NCBI GenBank assembly: GCA_946546945.1
Contig: CAMNOU010000014.1
Span: 23,705 to 87,704, forward strand
Source: an uncultured Lachnospiraceae bacterium
Lineage (GTDB): Bacteria > Bacillota > Clostridia > Lachnospirales > Lachnospiraceae
Length of the DNA stretch: 64,000 nucleotides
Direction of reading: 5' to 3'
Shown here one piece after another: positions 1-8,296 of the stretch. A program made the position numbers and the translations under genes. The notes under the pieces were generated by a model. The model was not told the origin of the DNA. It worked only from the letters and a program-made list of their open reading frames with translations, and made no database searches. Position 1 is the first letter of the stretch. Every line of letters starts with the position of its first letter.

Positions 1-270
1 CAGAGAAACGCAGCGGTCATAGGCCCGCTCGACAGAATGATTGCACAGATGATGAGAGAGGGCACAGATCCTTTTTTGCAGATGGAGACAATCGCAAAGA
101 ACAATCCGGATGCAGTCTATACAGTCTGCGAGCTTGGATGCGGAATCGTTCCGGTCGATGCTTTTGACCGCGAGTGGAGAGAAAATGTGGGGCGGATCTC
201 CTGCATGTTTGCCGAAAAGGCGCAGGAAGTCTACCGTGTCCTCAGCGGCATCCCGGTGCGGATCAAATAA
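1..270 (+). CDS. CobU-type adenosylcobinamide kinase/guanylyltransferase, C-terminal part (5' end outside window)
   Basis: The gene is cut by the window edge: the frame is open from base 1 and ends at a TAA at 268-270, leaving about 89 residues. The C-terminal stretch ELGCGIVPVD, followed by a W/R-rich segment and a closing LSGIPVRIK, matches the end of CobU/CobP proteins (typically ELGxGIVP... and ...VxGLPLxLK). CobU phosphorylates adenosylcobinamide and transfers GMP to it in the late steps of cobalamin assembly. The N-terminal P-loop cannot be seen, so activity cannot be judged. The next gene starts 20 bases downstream and may be co-transcribed. Confidence 0.72.
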   Translation, partial: QRNAAVIGPLDRMIAQMMREGTDPFLQMETIAKNNPDAVYTVCELGCGIVPVDAFDREWRENVGRISCMFAEKAQEVYRVLSGIPVRIK

Positions 271-290
271 AGGAAAAGGGAGAGGATCGT

Positions 291-857
291 ATGGTGGAAA
301 AAGTTGGCTATATGGGAATACCCGGAAGCTTCTCCGAGCTTGCGGCTCAGAAACTGCTGGAGCAGATGGGGATGGAACAGATGGAACTGATTCCTCTGGT
401 CTGCGCGAAAAATATTCTGGAGGCGATGCGTGACGGCAGTGTATCCTACGGAGTCCTTGCGGTGAGAAATACGACAGCAGGTCCCGTTTCAGAGTTCATT
501 CAGGCCTTTCATAATGTAGAATATGAAATGCTCGGAGAGTATGTGCTGCCGATTCATCACTGTCTCTTTAAAAGACCGGAAGTGTCCATGTCCGGACTTT
601 TACAGGTGGCGTCTCATCCGCAGGCAATCCGACAGACCTGTAAGACACGTATGCGCCACTGGCCGGATCTGGCTGAGAAAGAGATTGAGGACACCGCGAT
701 CGGTGCGGAAAAGCTTGCGAAAGGGGAACTCCCGGATACGACAGCGGTCATCTGCAGCATCAACGCGGGGCAGGCCTGGGATCTGGATATGATCGCGCGT
801 GATATTGAGGATTCCTCTGAAAACAAGACCACTTTCTGGCTGATGAAGCTCTGTTGA
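291..857 (+). CDS. Prephenate dehydratase-domain protein with divergent active-site motifs
   Basis: A 188-residue protein built like the prephenate dehydratase (PDT) domain: N-terminal GYMGIPGSFSE resembles the family's GPxGTFSE, a central SHPQAIRQT matches SHPQALxQC, and the C-terminal ENKTTFW aligns with the family's DNxTRF. PDT converts prephenate to phenylpyruvate in phenylalanine synthesis. Two hallmark motifs deviate: the usual ENSTEGSV-like segment reads RNTTAGPV, and in TRF the Thr (T180) is kept but the Arg is Thr (T181). No chorismate mutase or ACT domain is present. The ATG at 291 follows a purine-rich AGGAAAAGGGAGAGG and is preferred over upstream in-frame starts that overlap the preceding gene. 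It may be a PDT paralogue with another ligand; I would not assert PheA activity. Confidence 0.62.
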   Translation: MVEKVGYMGIPGSFSELAAQKLLEQMGMEQMELIPLVCAKNILEAMRDGSVSYGVLAVRNTTAGPVSEFIQAFHNVEYEMLGEYVLPIHHCLFKRPEVSMSGLLQVASHPQAIRQTCKTRMRHWPDLAEKEIEDTAIGAEKLAKGELPDTTAVICSINAGQAWDLDMIARDIEDSSENKTTFWLMKLC

Positions 858-870
858 GAGGAGGACAGCC

Positions 871-1359
871 ATGATCGTACATCCGATTCCTCCCCTCTAT
901 GACGGGGAATCAAAAATCCTGATTCTGGGAAGCTTTCCTTCTGTCAAATCCAGAGAGGTCGGTTTCTTTTACGGCCATCCGCAGAACAGGTACTGGAAAG
1001 TGGTTTCGGCCGTGTTCGGGGAGACATGCCCGCAGACGATTCCCCAGAAAAAGGAGTTTCTTCACCGCAATCATATCGCGGCATGGGATGTGATCAGATC
1101 CTGCGACATCACAGGGTCTTCCGACTCCAGCATAAAAAATGTGCAGGCCAATGACCTGACGCAGATTCTTGATGCCGCAGATATCCGGCAGATCTTTGTC
1201 AACGGGAAAACCGCTGAAAAGATGTATAAGAAATACATTCAGCCGGAGATCCTTCGTCCGTGCATCTGTCTTCCGTCGACAAGCCCTGCCAATGCGGCCT
1301 GGAGCCTGGACAGACTGATCGGAGCGTGGAAGGTTATCCGGACAGAAGAAACGCTATAA
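871..1359 (+). CDS. DNA-deoxyinosine (hypoxanthine) glycosylase, uracil-DNA glycosylase superfamily
   Basis: This 162-residue protein carries the signature of the hypoxanthine-DNA glycosylase branch of the UDG superfamily: ILGSFPSVKSR near residue 20, then FFYGHPQNRYW, and a C-terminal LPSTSPANAAW. Family members excise hypoxanthine (deaminated adenine) from DNA to start base excision repair in the cytoplasm. The length is normal for the family and no domain is missing. It starts 13 bases after the preceding stop with GAGAGGAGG just upstream of the ATG, so it is probably translated from the same transcript. A separate family-1 uracil glycosylase gene lies at 7580-8254, so the cell has two complementary deamination-repair enzymes. 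Confidence 0.82.
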   Translation: MIVHPIPPLYDGESKILILGSFPSVKSREVGFFYGHPQNRYWKVVSAVFGETCPQTIPQKKEFLHRNHIAAWDVIRSCDITGSSDSSIKNVQANDLTQILDAADIRQIFVNGKTAEKMYKKYIQPEILRPCICLPSTSPANAAWSLDRLIGAWKVIRTEETL

Positions 1360-1411
1360 AAACAGGCCAAAACTGCTCGCGAAAAAACTGAGAAAAAAAG
1401 TTAAAAAAGGC

Positions 1412-1441
1412 TTGACGAATGCAGCAGCATGATAGTATAAT
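1412..1441 (+). promoter_or_regulatory. Sigma-A-type promoter for the tRNA-Val/tRNA-Met unit
   Basis: TTGACG at 1412-1417 and a consensus TATAAT at 1436-1441 are separated by 18 bases. The -10 lies 33 bases before tRNA-Val, as expected for a stable-RNA promoter. Confidence 0.8.
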
Positions 1442-1474
1442 AAGCAAGTCGTCAGGAAATCCTGATACAGAAAT

Positions 1475-1547
1475 GGGATCTTAGCTCAGCTGGGAGAGCA
1501 TCTGCCTTACAAGCAGAGGGTCATAGGTTCGAGCCCTATAGGTCCCA
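1475..1547 (+). tRNA. tRNA-Val (anticodon TAC)
   Basis: A complete 73-base cloverleaf: acceptor GGGATCT pairs with AGGTCCC (one G-U pair), the D arm has AGCTCAGCTGGGAGAGC, the seven-base anticodon loop CTTACAA shows TAC, and the T loop contains GGTTCGAGCC. The 3' CCA is not encoded. Confidence 0.96.
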
Positions 1548-1554
1548 TTTATAT

Positions 1555-1628
1555 GGCGAGATGGCTCAACTGGCTAGAGCGTCCGGTTCATACCCGGGAG
1601 GTTGAGAGTTCAAGTCTCTCTCTCGCTA
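1555..1628 (+). tRNA. tRNA-Met (anticodon CAT), elongator type
   Basis: A 74-base cloverleaf seven bases after tRNA-Val, with acceptor GGCGAGA/TCTCGCT (first pair G-U), anticodon loop TTCATAC and T arm GAGAG-TTCAAGT-CTCTC. The anticodon stem lacks the three consecutive G:C pairs of initiator tRNA, so an elongator Met tRNA fits best. A lysidine-modified Ile tRNA with the same CAT anticodon cannot be fully excluded. CCA is not encoded. Confidence 0.9.
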
Positions 1629-1637
1629 CTGAAGAAA

Positions 1638-1671
1638 CCCTTTAAAGTCACTGATTTTAAAGGGCTTTTTT
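1638..1671 (+). terminator. Rho-independent terminator after the tRNA pair
   Basis: CCCTTTAAA (from 1638) pairs with TTTAAAGGG around a short loop and is followed by CTTTTTT. It ends the tRNA transcript ten bases after tRNA-Met. Confidence 0.9.
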
Positions 1672-1686
1672 ATCCCTTGCGCGTTA

Positions 1687-1715
1687 TTGCGCACAGGGAA
1701 GATCTGTTATATAAT
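1687..1715 (+). promoter_or_regulatory. tmRNA (ssrA) promoter
   Basis: TTGCGC at 1687-1692 and a perfect TATAAT at 1710-1715 with a 17-base spacer. Predicted transcription begins about ten bases before the mature 5' end of tmRNA, leaving a short leader for processing. Confidence 0.8.
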
Positions 1716-1733
1716 ACTTTTACAATAAAATAC

Positions 1734-2074
1734 GGGGATGTACTGGTTTCGACGGGGTTTTAAAAGCTGGAGAAGCGAGCCGCATGAGATGCGTGAAATG
1801 TCAAAATTAAAAATAAACGCTGAAGATAGAAATTTAGCATTTGCTGCCTAGTTGCGGCATGCCTGACCTGAGGCACCTACACTTCAGGACCCAGGCACCG
1901 ATTCTGTAGGAAACGACATATACAAAGCTTTGCGTATATGGGCGTACGATGAAGCTACTGAAATCAGCAACCCGTTGCCGGGTGGCTGACGGAGGGAATG
2001 TCAAAACGGCAACTACGCTCGTAGAAGTACAGTGGCTGGAATTTCGGACAGGGGTTCGATTCCCCTCATCTCCA
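1734..2074 (+). ncRNA. ssrA: tmRNA (transfer-messenger RNA)
   Basis: The RNA begins GGGGATGTACTGGTTTCGAC and ends with the T arm and acceptor strand CATCTCCA; the seven-base ends pair as a tRNA-like acceptor stem. It rescues stalled ribosomes by acting first as alanyl-tRNA and then as mRNA for a degradation tag. The frame GCT...TAG at 1819-1851 gives a tag ending AEDRNLAFAA; the resume codon may lie one or two codons upstream, so the full tag length is inferred. The tag ends in Ala-Ala, as needed for ClpXP recognition. The length of about 341 bases is normal. Confidence 0.95.
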
Positions 2075-2140
2075 TCTGCCGGAAGCGGCTGAGAACAGGC
2101 ATTTGCGCCGCTTTCCGTATCCGTCCGAAAGGGCATATGA

Positions 2141-2168
2141 AAGACGAAGAGATTCGTCTTTTTTTTAT
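2141..2168 (+). terminator. Rho-independent terminator after tmRNA
   Basis: AAGACGAA and TTCGTCTT form a perfect eight-base stem around GAGA, followed by a run of T residues. Confidence 0.92.
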
Positions 2169-2212
2169 ACCATAAAGCCGTCAATTCAGATGTAGTCTGT
2201 TTGAAAAAAATA

Positions 2213-2221
2213 TGCTATACT
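2213..2221 (+). promoter_or_regulatory. Extended -10 promoter upstream of the aminotransferase gene
   Basis: TGC immediately followed by TATACT forms an extended -10 element. No good -35 is present at the usual spacing. It lies 30 bases before the ATG at 2251. Confidence 0.55.
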
Positions 2222-2250
2222 GATAGCGAGTTGTTGTTTGGGAGGATAAA

Positions 2251-3432
2251 ATGATTTATAACAGATTAGTATGCGGTACGGAGCCTTCAAAATCGGTGAC
2301 GCTGCTCGCAAAGACAAAAGAATTGCAGAAAACGGATAAAGAGATCATTAATCTGACCGGCGGGGAGCCGGATTTTCCCACGCCGAAGAAAATATGTGAC
2401 GAGATCGCCCGTCAGCTGGCAGCGGGGAATACCCACTATACGGACAGCAGGGGGAATGAAGATCTTCGGATCCGCATCGCCCGGAAGCTGAATGAGGAGA
2501 ATCACGCGCCTTACACGGCGGATCAGATTCTCATCACGCCCGGAGCAAAGATGGCCGTTTATCTGGCGGTCCGCGCACTGCTCAATCCGGGAGATGAGGC
2601 AATCTGGCTGACGCCCGGCTGGGTGTCGTATCCGTCCATCGTGGAGGTGAGCGGAGGGGTTCCGGTCGCGGTGCATCTGAACTACGAGCAGGATTACCGG
2701 ATACTGCCGGAAGCTTTGGAGGCAGCGGCTTCGGACAGGACAAAGCTGCTGATTCTGAACTATCCGAACAATCCCACAGGCCGTGTTCTGAGCGGCCCGG
2801 ATATAGAAGCGGTCAGTTCCTTCCTTCGGAACCATCCGGATGTGGTTGTCATTTCAGATGAGATCTATGAAAAAATCATCTATGACGGAGCACAGGCTGT
2901 CAGCATGGCATCTTTTCCTGAATTTTTCGACCGGGTGATCGTCATCAACGGATTTTCCAAATGCAGTGCCATGACCGGCTGGAGAATCGGGTACCTGGCC
3001 TGCAATCCGGAATTGTACAGAGTCATCTTAAAACTCTTTCAGCATACGATCAGCTGTACCAGCGGTTTTTTGCAGAAAGGCGCTCTGACTGCCCTGGATT
3101 GCGCAGAAGAAACGGAACAGATGCGGAAAGCTTTCGAACACAGGAGGAATATTCTTGTGGAAGGAATGCAGAAGATCCCGGGAGTGGAGTTTGTTTCTCC
3201 GGCGGGCTCCTTTTATGCGTGGGTGAAGTTTGATACCGCAATGAGCAGTGAAGAACTCTGCCTGGATCTGCTGAATAAGGCAAAGATTGCCGGGGTCCCG
3301 GGGGATGCCTACGGGGAGGAAGCGGTGACATGCATCCGGTTTTCCTATGCGGCCTCGGAAGAAGAATTGGAAAGAATGCTTCAGGCATTAAATAAATACA
3401 TGACAGATAAAAGAAAGGAAGAGAGACAATGA
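2251..3432 (+). CDS. PLP-dependent class I/II aminotransferase (aspartate aminotransferase-like)
   Basis: A 393-residue fold type I aminotransferase. Visible motifs are the N-terminal LTGGEPDFPTP, the LNYPNNPTGR segment that contacts PLP and substrate, SDEIYEKI, and FSKCSAMTGWRIGY with the PLP-binding lysine at K237; the substrate-carboxylate arginine would be the CIRFSY arginine near the C-terminus. Family members transfer amino groups between an amino acid and 2-oxoglutarate in the cytoplasm; the exact substrate cannot be read from sequence. A GGGAGG ribosome site precedes the ATG. The stop codon overlaps the next start (ATGA), so the two proteins are translationally coupled. Confidence 0.88.
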   Translation: MIYNRLVCGTEPSKSVTLLAKTKELQKTDKEIINLTGGEPDFPTPKKICDEIARQLAAGNTHYTDSRGNEDLRIRIARKLNEENHAPYTADQILITPGAKMAVYLAVRALLNPGDEAIWLTPGWVSYPSIVEVSGGVPVAVHLNYEQDYRILPEALEAAASDRTKLLILNYPNNPTGRVLSGPDIEAVSSFLRNHPDVVVISDEIYEKIIYDGAQAVSMASFPEFFDRVIVINGFSKCSAMTGWRIGYLACNPELYRVILKLFQHTISCTSGFLQKGALTALDCAEETEQMRKAFEHRRNILVEGMQKIPGVEFVSPAGSFYAWVKFDTAMSSEELCLDLLNKAKIAGVPGDAYGEEAVTCIRFSYAASEEELERMLQALNKYMTDKRKEERQ

Positions 3433-3794
3433 CAAACAAACAGATTGTAATGAATTTTTATGAGGAGTTTTTCAACAACTGGGACAAGTCCGTGATTGAT
3501 AAGTATATCAAAGAAGACTATATCCAGCACAACCCGAATGCGGAGACCGGACGGGAAGGGTTCCGGAAATTCGGCGACTTTTTCCTGGCTATGAAGCCGC
3601 ACATGGATATTGTAAAAATCGCGGAGGAAGGTGATCTGGTCTTTGTATTCTTCAAATGCACGATGGGAAACGGAAGTATCAATAAAGTCTGCGATATTTA
3701 CCGTCTGGAGGACGGAATGCTCGCGGAACACTGGGATGTGGTGGAGCATGATGTGGGAGGCATTGTTGCGAAGCATGACAATGGCCTTTTCTGA
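3429..3794 (+). CDS. SnoaL-like / NTF2-fold protein
   Basis: A 121-residue single-domain protein with the alpha+beta cone pattern of SnoaL-like (NTF2 superfamily) proteins: an N-terminal helix with FYEEFFNNWD, the segment YIQHNP typical of ester-cyclase-like SnoaL proteins, and a C-terminal EHWDVVEHD. Some relatives are polyketide cyclases, others have unknown small-molecule functions. Its start overlaps the aminotransferase stop by four bases, so it probably works with that enzyme, but I cannot name the reaction. No signal peptide or membrane segment is seen. Confidence 0.75.
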   Translation: MTNKQIVMNFYEEFFNNWDKSVIDKYIKEDYIQHNPNAETGREGFRKFGDFFLAMKPHMDIVKIAEEGDLVFVFFKCTMGNGSINKVCDIYRLEDGMLAEHWDVVEHDVGGIVAKHDNGLF

Positions 3795-3899
3795 TCATCA
3801 CAGATCCGGCATCTTTATTTCACAGGAAAGACATACTTTTCTGTTAAGATTCTTCAGAATATTGAGAATGCAATACTGACGATGACGGAGGACTCCGAT

Positions 3900-4580
3900 A
3901 TGGAAAAGCTGAAGATTTTAGTTGTAGATGACGAACCGAGAATGCGCAAGCTGGTTCGGGATTTCCTTGTGAAAAAAGATTTTGAAGTGCTGGAAGCCGG
4001 CGACGGGGAAGAGGCACTGGATGTGTTCTATAACCAGAAAAATATTGCGCTGATTATCCTGGATGTCATGATGCCCAGGATGAATGGATGGGAAGTGTGC
4101 CGGGAGATCCGCGAGAGCTCCAGGGTTCCGATCATCATGCTGACAGCCAAAGGCGATGAAAGCGATGAACTGATGGGATTTGAACTGGGCGTGGATGAAT
4201 ATATCTCAAAGCCGTTTTCCCCGAAAATCCTGGTTGCGCGCGTGGAAGCGATTCTGCGAAGAACGAACCGGCTTTCTCTGGACGATCTGATTGAAAAGGG
4301 CGGAATTGTCATGGACAAATCTGCGCATACGGTGACGATCGACGGAAACCAGCCGGTGGAAATGAGCTTTAAAGAGTTTGAACTGCTTGCGTATTTTATG
4401 GAAAATGAGGGGATCGCTCTTTCGAGGGAGAAGATTCTGAATCATGTATGGAATTACGATTATTTCGGCGACGCCAGGACAATCGATACCCATGTCAAAA
4501 AGCTGCGCAGCAAATTAGGGGAAAAAGGAGATTATATCAAAACCATCTGGGGGATGGGATATAAGTTCGAGGTATGCTGA
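3900..4580 (+). CDS. OmpR/PhoB-family response regulator
   Basis: A 226-residue two-domain regulator. The N-terminal receiver has the acidic pair (VVDDEPRM), the phosphoacceptor D55 in LDVMMP, the conserved T in MLTAKG and K in ISKPFSP. The C-terminal winged helix (about residues 130-226) ends with the typical TIWGMGYKFE. I chose the ATG at 3900 because GGAGG lies nine bases upstream; the in-frame ATG at 3882 sits upstream of that ribosome site. It overlaps the sensor kinase gene by seven bases, so the pair forms one two-component system. Its target genes are not evident nearby. Confidence 0.93.
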   Translation: MEKLKILVVDDEPRMRKLVRDFLVKKDFEVLEAGDGEEALDVFYNQKNIALIILDVMMPRMNGWEVCREIRESSRVPIIMLTAKGDESDELMGFELGVDEYISKPFSPKILVARVEAILRRTNRLSLDDLIEKGGIVMDKSAHTVTIDGNQPVEMSFKEFELLAYFMENEGIALSREKILNHVWNYDYFGDARTIDTHVKKLRSKLGEKGDYIKTIWGMGYKFEVC

Positions 4581-6106
4581 AGCGAAAATCACTGACCAGA
4601 CAAATCCTTTTCCTGTTCTGTATTCTGACGGCGGGAACTATCCTGATCTGCTGGATCCTGAATACGACCCTGCTTGAGAAATATTATGTGGTAAAAAAAC
4701 AGGGGGGAATGATCGAAAGCTATCAGACGATCCTGAAAGCCAGCCAGAGCGGGGAACTGGAATCCTCCGATTTTGATGTGACCTTCGAGAATATCTGCCT
4801 GAACGGAAATATCAAGATCGTTGTGTTTGCGCAGGACGGTTCTGTGGTGCGCTCTTCGGCAAACGATATGAGCACGATGCAGGAGGAGCTGATCCTTTCG
4901 GTATTTGAGCGGAATCCTGATGTTGTTGCAGAAGGAGATACCTACCAGCTGATCCAGAGAACAGATACCAGGCTGGGGGCTGATTACCTGATTCTCCTCG
5001 GCACACTGGACGATGGCGGGCTGATCCTGATGCGGACAGCGCTGGAGAGCATCCACGAGAGCGCGGTGATCTCCAATCATTTCCTTCTGATCGTCGGACT
5101 GATCGCGATCGGAGCCGGAAGCCTGGCCGGCGGGTATATCGCGTGCAGGATCACCCGCCCGATCCTGATGCTGACGAACATCTCAAAGAGAATGGTGAAT
5201 CTGGATTTTGAGGCCAGATATGTGCCGGGAGCCTGGAAGACGAAAAAAGACCGTGAGATGATCGCGGAGATGGGGAAGGAGAAAGAGTACCCTGCCGTAC
5301 CGGGAAATGAAATCGATCAGCTGGGCGAGCATTTCAACCAGATGTCGGACAATCTTGAACAGACGATTTCGGAATTGAAGACGGCAAATGTCGCTCTGCA
5401 GAAGGATATAGAAAAGAAGGAACAGATCGATGAGATGAGAAAAGAGTTCCTCTCGAATGTTTCCCACGAATTAAAGACTCCTCTTGCCCTGATCCAGGGG
5501 TATGCGGAGGGTCTGCAGGAGTGCATCAATGACGATCCGGAGAGCAGAAATTTTTATTGTGAAGTCATCATTGATGAAGCGTCCAAGATGAATCGCATGG
5601 TTAAAAAACTGCTTACGCTGAATCAGCTGGAGTTTGGCAATGAAGAAGTGGCTATGTCCCGGTTTAATATTACAGAACTGATCGCGGGAATCACGAATGC
5701 GTCCCGTCTTCTGATGGAGCAGAAGGGCATCACCCTGGAGATCGGCAGCCTCACGGAGTCTTATGTGTGGGGAGATGAGTTCATGATCGAAGAAGTAATC
5801 ACGAACTATCTGAGCAACGCCATCAATCATTGTGAAGGGGAGAAGCGGATACGGTTTTCTTACGAGATACGGGGTGATCTGCTCCGGGTGAGCGTGTTTA
5901 ATACCGGCAGGCAGATCCCGGAGGAGGACCTGGATCAGATCTGGGTAAAGTTTTACAAAGTGGATAAGGCAAGAACCCGGGAATACGGCGGAAGCGGAAT
6001 CGGTCTGTCGATTGTTAAGGCAATCATGGATTCCATGGGACAGGCCTGCGGCGTGGTCAATCATGAGGATGGTGTCGAGTTCTGGATCGAACTGGAGACC
6101 AGATAA
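4574..6106 (+). CDS. Membrane sensor histidine kinase
   Basis: A 510-residue HisKA-type kinase paired with the preceding regulator. Two transmembrane segments (about residues 9-30 and 167-190) flank an extracellular sensor region of about 135 residues. A HAMP domain follows (ITRPI...), interrupted by a charged insertion around residues 215-240, then a coiled segment, the dimerisation domain with the phosphorylated histidine H298 in SHELKTPL, and an ATPase domain with N box (NYLSNAINH) and G box (GSGIGLSIV). The start overlaps the regulator stop, indicating translational coupling. The ligand is unknown; the sensor domain has no motif I recognise. Confidence 0.92.
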   Translation: MLKRKSLTRQILFLFCILTAGTILICWILNTTLLEKYYVVKKQGGMIESYQTILKASQSGELESSDFDVTFENICLNGNIKIVVFAQDGSVVRSSANDMSTMQEELILSVFERNPDVVAEGDTYQLIQRTDTRLGADYLILLGTLDDGGLILMRTALESIHESAVISNHFLLIVGLIAIGAGSLAGGYIACRITRPILMLTNISKRMVNLDFEARYVPGAWKTKKDREMIAEMGKEKEYPAVPGNEIDQLGEHFNQMSDNLEQTISELKTANVALQKDIEKKEQIDEMRKEFLSNVSHELKTPLALIQGYAEGLQECINDDPESRNFYCEVIIDEASKMNRMVKKLLTLNQLEFGNEEVAMSRFNITELIAGITNASRLLMEQKGITLEIGSLTESYVWGDEFMIEEVITNYLSNAINHCEGEKRIRFSYEIRGDLLRVSVFNTGRQIPEEDLDQIWVKFYKVDKARTREYGGSGIGLSIVKAIMDSMGQACGVVNHEDGVEFWIELETR

Positions 6107-6149
6107 GGCTGCCCGGGCCGCCTGAAACCATCTAATGGAGGATTGAGAG

Positions 6150-6755
6150 TTGATAGCGATTATAGACTATGACGCCGGGAATCTGAAGAGTGTGGAAAAG
6201 GCACTTGCGCATATCGGTGAAGAAAGCGTGATTACCGGAGATTTTCAGACAATCAGAAGTGCAGACAAAGTGATTCTGCCGGGGGTCGGCTCTTTTGGAG
6301 ATGCAATGGCGATGCTGAAGCGGAAAGAACTGGATAAAGTGATCCGCGAAGTCACGGAGAAAGGAACACCTTTTCTTGGGATCTGCCTTGGCCTCCAGCT
6401 GCTGTTTGAAAGCAGCGAAGAGAGTCCCGGAGTGGAAGGACTGGGTATTTTGCCCGGAAAAATCTTAAGAATCCCCGACAGGGAGGGATTAAAGATTCCG
6501 CATATCGGATGGAATTCCCTCGACCTTGTCAATGACGGGCGTCTGTTCCGGGGGCTTGGACCGGAACCGTATGTATACTTTGTGCATTCCTATTATCTGC
6601 ACGCAGAAGAGCCGGAGATTGTGAAGGCATCCGCGTCGTATGGTGTACAGATCCATGCATCGGTGGAAAAAGGCAATATTTTTGCCTGCCAGTTTCATCC
6701 GGAAAAGAGCGGGACGACCGGGATTCAGATCCTGAAGAATTTCTGCGCACTGTGA
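6150..6755 (+). CDS. hisH: Imidazole glycerol phosphate synthase, glutamine amidotransferase subunit
   Basis: A 201-residue class I glutaminase: IIDYDAGNLKSV at the N-terminus, the nucleophile C79 in GICLGLQLLFE, and the catalytic His/Glu in FHPEKSG. HisH releases ammonia that is channelled to HisF, which makes imidazole glycerol phosphate and AICAR in histidine synthesis. The start is a TTG at 6150 with GGAGG at 6138-6142. hisF follows 42 bases downstream. The other his genes are not in this window. Confidence 0.95.
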   Translation: MIAIIDYDAGNLKSVEKALAHIGEESVITGDFQTIRSADKVILPGVGSFGDAMAMLKRKELDKVIREVTEKGTPFLGICLGLQLLFESSEESPGVEGLGILPGKILRIPDREGLKIPHIGWNSLDLVNDGRLFRGLGPEPYVYFVHSYYLHAEEPEIVKASASYGVQIHASVEKGNIFACQFHPEKSGTTGIQILKNFCAL

Positions 6756-6797
6756 CCGGAAAACCGCAGACGGGCCGGAGCCCCAAGGAGGAAAAAC

Positions 6798-7559
6798 ATG
6801 TTTACAAAAAGAATCATTCCCTGTCTGGATGTAAAGAACGGACGAGTAGTGAAGGGCGTGAATTTTGTTAATCTGCGTGACGCCGGAGATCCGGTGGAGA
6901 TTGCAGCTGCCTATGACAGAGCGGGAGCGGATGAACTGGTCTTTCTGGATATCACGGCGTCCAGCGATGACCGGGCGACCGTGGTCGATATGGTCCGCAA
7001 GGTGGCAGAGACCGTCTTCATCCCGTTTACTGTCGGAGGAGGGATCCGTACGGTGGATGACTTCCGGATGCTGCTTCGCGAGGGGGCAGACAAGATATCT
7101 GTCAACTCCGCGGCGATCATGAATCCTTCCCTGATCTCGGAAGCGGCTTACAAGTTCGGCAGCCAGTGCGTTGTGGTCGCGATCGATGCCAGACGCAGGG
7201 AAGACGGAAGCGGCTGGAATATCTATAAAAACGGCGGACGGATCGACATGGGGATCGATGCCGTTGAATGGGCGGTGAAGGCAGACCGGCTCGGAGCCGG
7301 CGAGATCCTTCTGACCAGTATGGATTGTGACGGCACCAAAGCCGGATACGATATCGAACTTACCCGTACCATTGCGGAAAATGTTTCCATACCGGTGATC
7401 GCGTCCGGAGGAGCAGGCACCATGGAACATTTCTATGATGCGCTGACTGCCGGGAAAGCGGATGCGGCGCTCGCGGCATCACTGTTCCACTATAAGGAAA
7501 TGGAAATCATGGATTTGAAGGAATATCTGGCCGGACGGGGCGTGTCTGTGCGGAAATAA
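6798..7559 (+). CDS. hisF: Imidazole glycerol phosphate synthase, cyclase subunit
   Basis: A 253-residue (beta/alpha)8 barrel with the N-terminal [17 protein letters not shown] that supplies a catalytic aspartate, VGGGIRT in the first phosphate site and ASGGAG in the second. It closes the imidazole ring using ammonia from HisH. Length and motifs are intact. AAGGAGG precedes the ATG, and the pair hisH-hisF is adjacent as needed for the 1:1 complex. Confidence 0.96.
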   Translation: MFTKRIIPCLDVKNGRVVKGVNFVNLRDAGDPVEIAAAYDRAGADELVFLDITASSDDRATVVDMVRKVAETVFIPFTVGGGIRTVDDFRMLLREGADKISVNSAAIMNPSLISEAAYKFGSQCVVVAIDARRREDGSGWNIYKNGGRIDMGIDAVEWAVKADRLGAGEILLTSMDCDGTKAGYDIELTRTIAENVSIPVIASGGAGTMEHFYDALTAGKADAALAASLFHYKEMEIMDLKEYLAGRGVSVRK

Positions 7560-7579
7560 CGGAAGAGAGGAAATGGTTT

Positions 7580-8254
7580 ATGCCGCCGATTACAAATGAC
7601 TGGATTCATCCGCTCAGTGAGGAGTTCAGGAAACCGTATTATAAGGAACTTTATCAGAAGGTGCTGCAGGAGTATCGTACCCGGCAGATTTTCCCTGCTC
7701 CGGACGATATTTTCAATGCTTTTCATCTGACGCCGTTAAGCGAGGTGAAGGCCGTGATCCTGGGTCAGGATCCATACCACAATGACGGGCAGGCCCACGG
7801 TCTGTGCTTTTCGGTAAAACCGGATGTGGAGATCCCGCCCTCACTGGTGAATATCTATCAGGAACTGCATGATGATCTGGGCTGTGAGATCCCGAACAAC
7901 GGGTATCTGGTAAAGTGGGCCAGGCAGGGAGTGCTCCTTTTGAATACTGTTCTGACGGTCCGCGCGCATCAGGCAAATTCCCACCGCGGGATCGGCTGGG
8001 AACAGTTTACAGATGCGGTGATTTCGGCTGTAAATGAACAGGACCGGCCGATTGTTTTTCTTCTCTGGGGGAGGCCGGCGCAGATGAAAAAGTCGATGCT
8101 GAACAATCCGAAGCATCTGATCCTTGAGGCGCCGCATCCGAGTCCGCTCTCGGCATACCGCGGATTTTTCGGCTGCAGACATTTCAGCCGGACCAATGAG
8201 TTTTTAAAAAGTCACGGGATCGAGCCGATTGACTGGCAGATTGAGAATATCTGA
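7580..8254 (+). CDS. ung: Uracil-DNA glycosylase, family 1
   Basis: A 224-residue enzyme with the water-activating motif GQDPYH (D64) and the DNA minor-groove loop HPSPLSAYRGFFG, both intact. It removes uracil from DNA to start base excision repair. AGAGAGGAAATGG precedes the ATG. It follows hisF by only 20 bases, so it is likely read from the same transcript, and a strong terminator follows it. Confidence 0.96.
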   Translation: MPPITNDWIHPLSEEFRKPYYKELYQKVLQEYRTRQIFPAPDDIFNAFHLTPLSEVKAVILGQDPYHNDGQAHGLCFSVKPDVEIPPSLVNIYQELHDDLGCEIPNNGYLVKWARQGVLLLNTVLTVRAHQANSHRGIGWEQFTDAVISAVNEQDRPIVFLLWGRPAQMKKSMLNNPKHLILEAPHPSPLSAYRGFFGCRHFSRTNEFLKSHGIEPIDWQIENI

Positions 8255-8263
8255 TCAGAAATG

Positions 8264-8291
8264 AAAGGAATCTTGCGGGATTCCTTTTTTT
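8264..8291 (+). terminator. Rho-independent terminator after ung
   Basis: AAAGGAATC (8264-8272) pairs with GATTCCTTT (8279-8287), followed by further T residues. Confidence 0.92.
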
Positions 8292-8296
8292 GTGTT

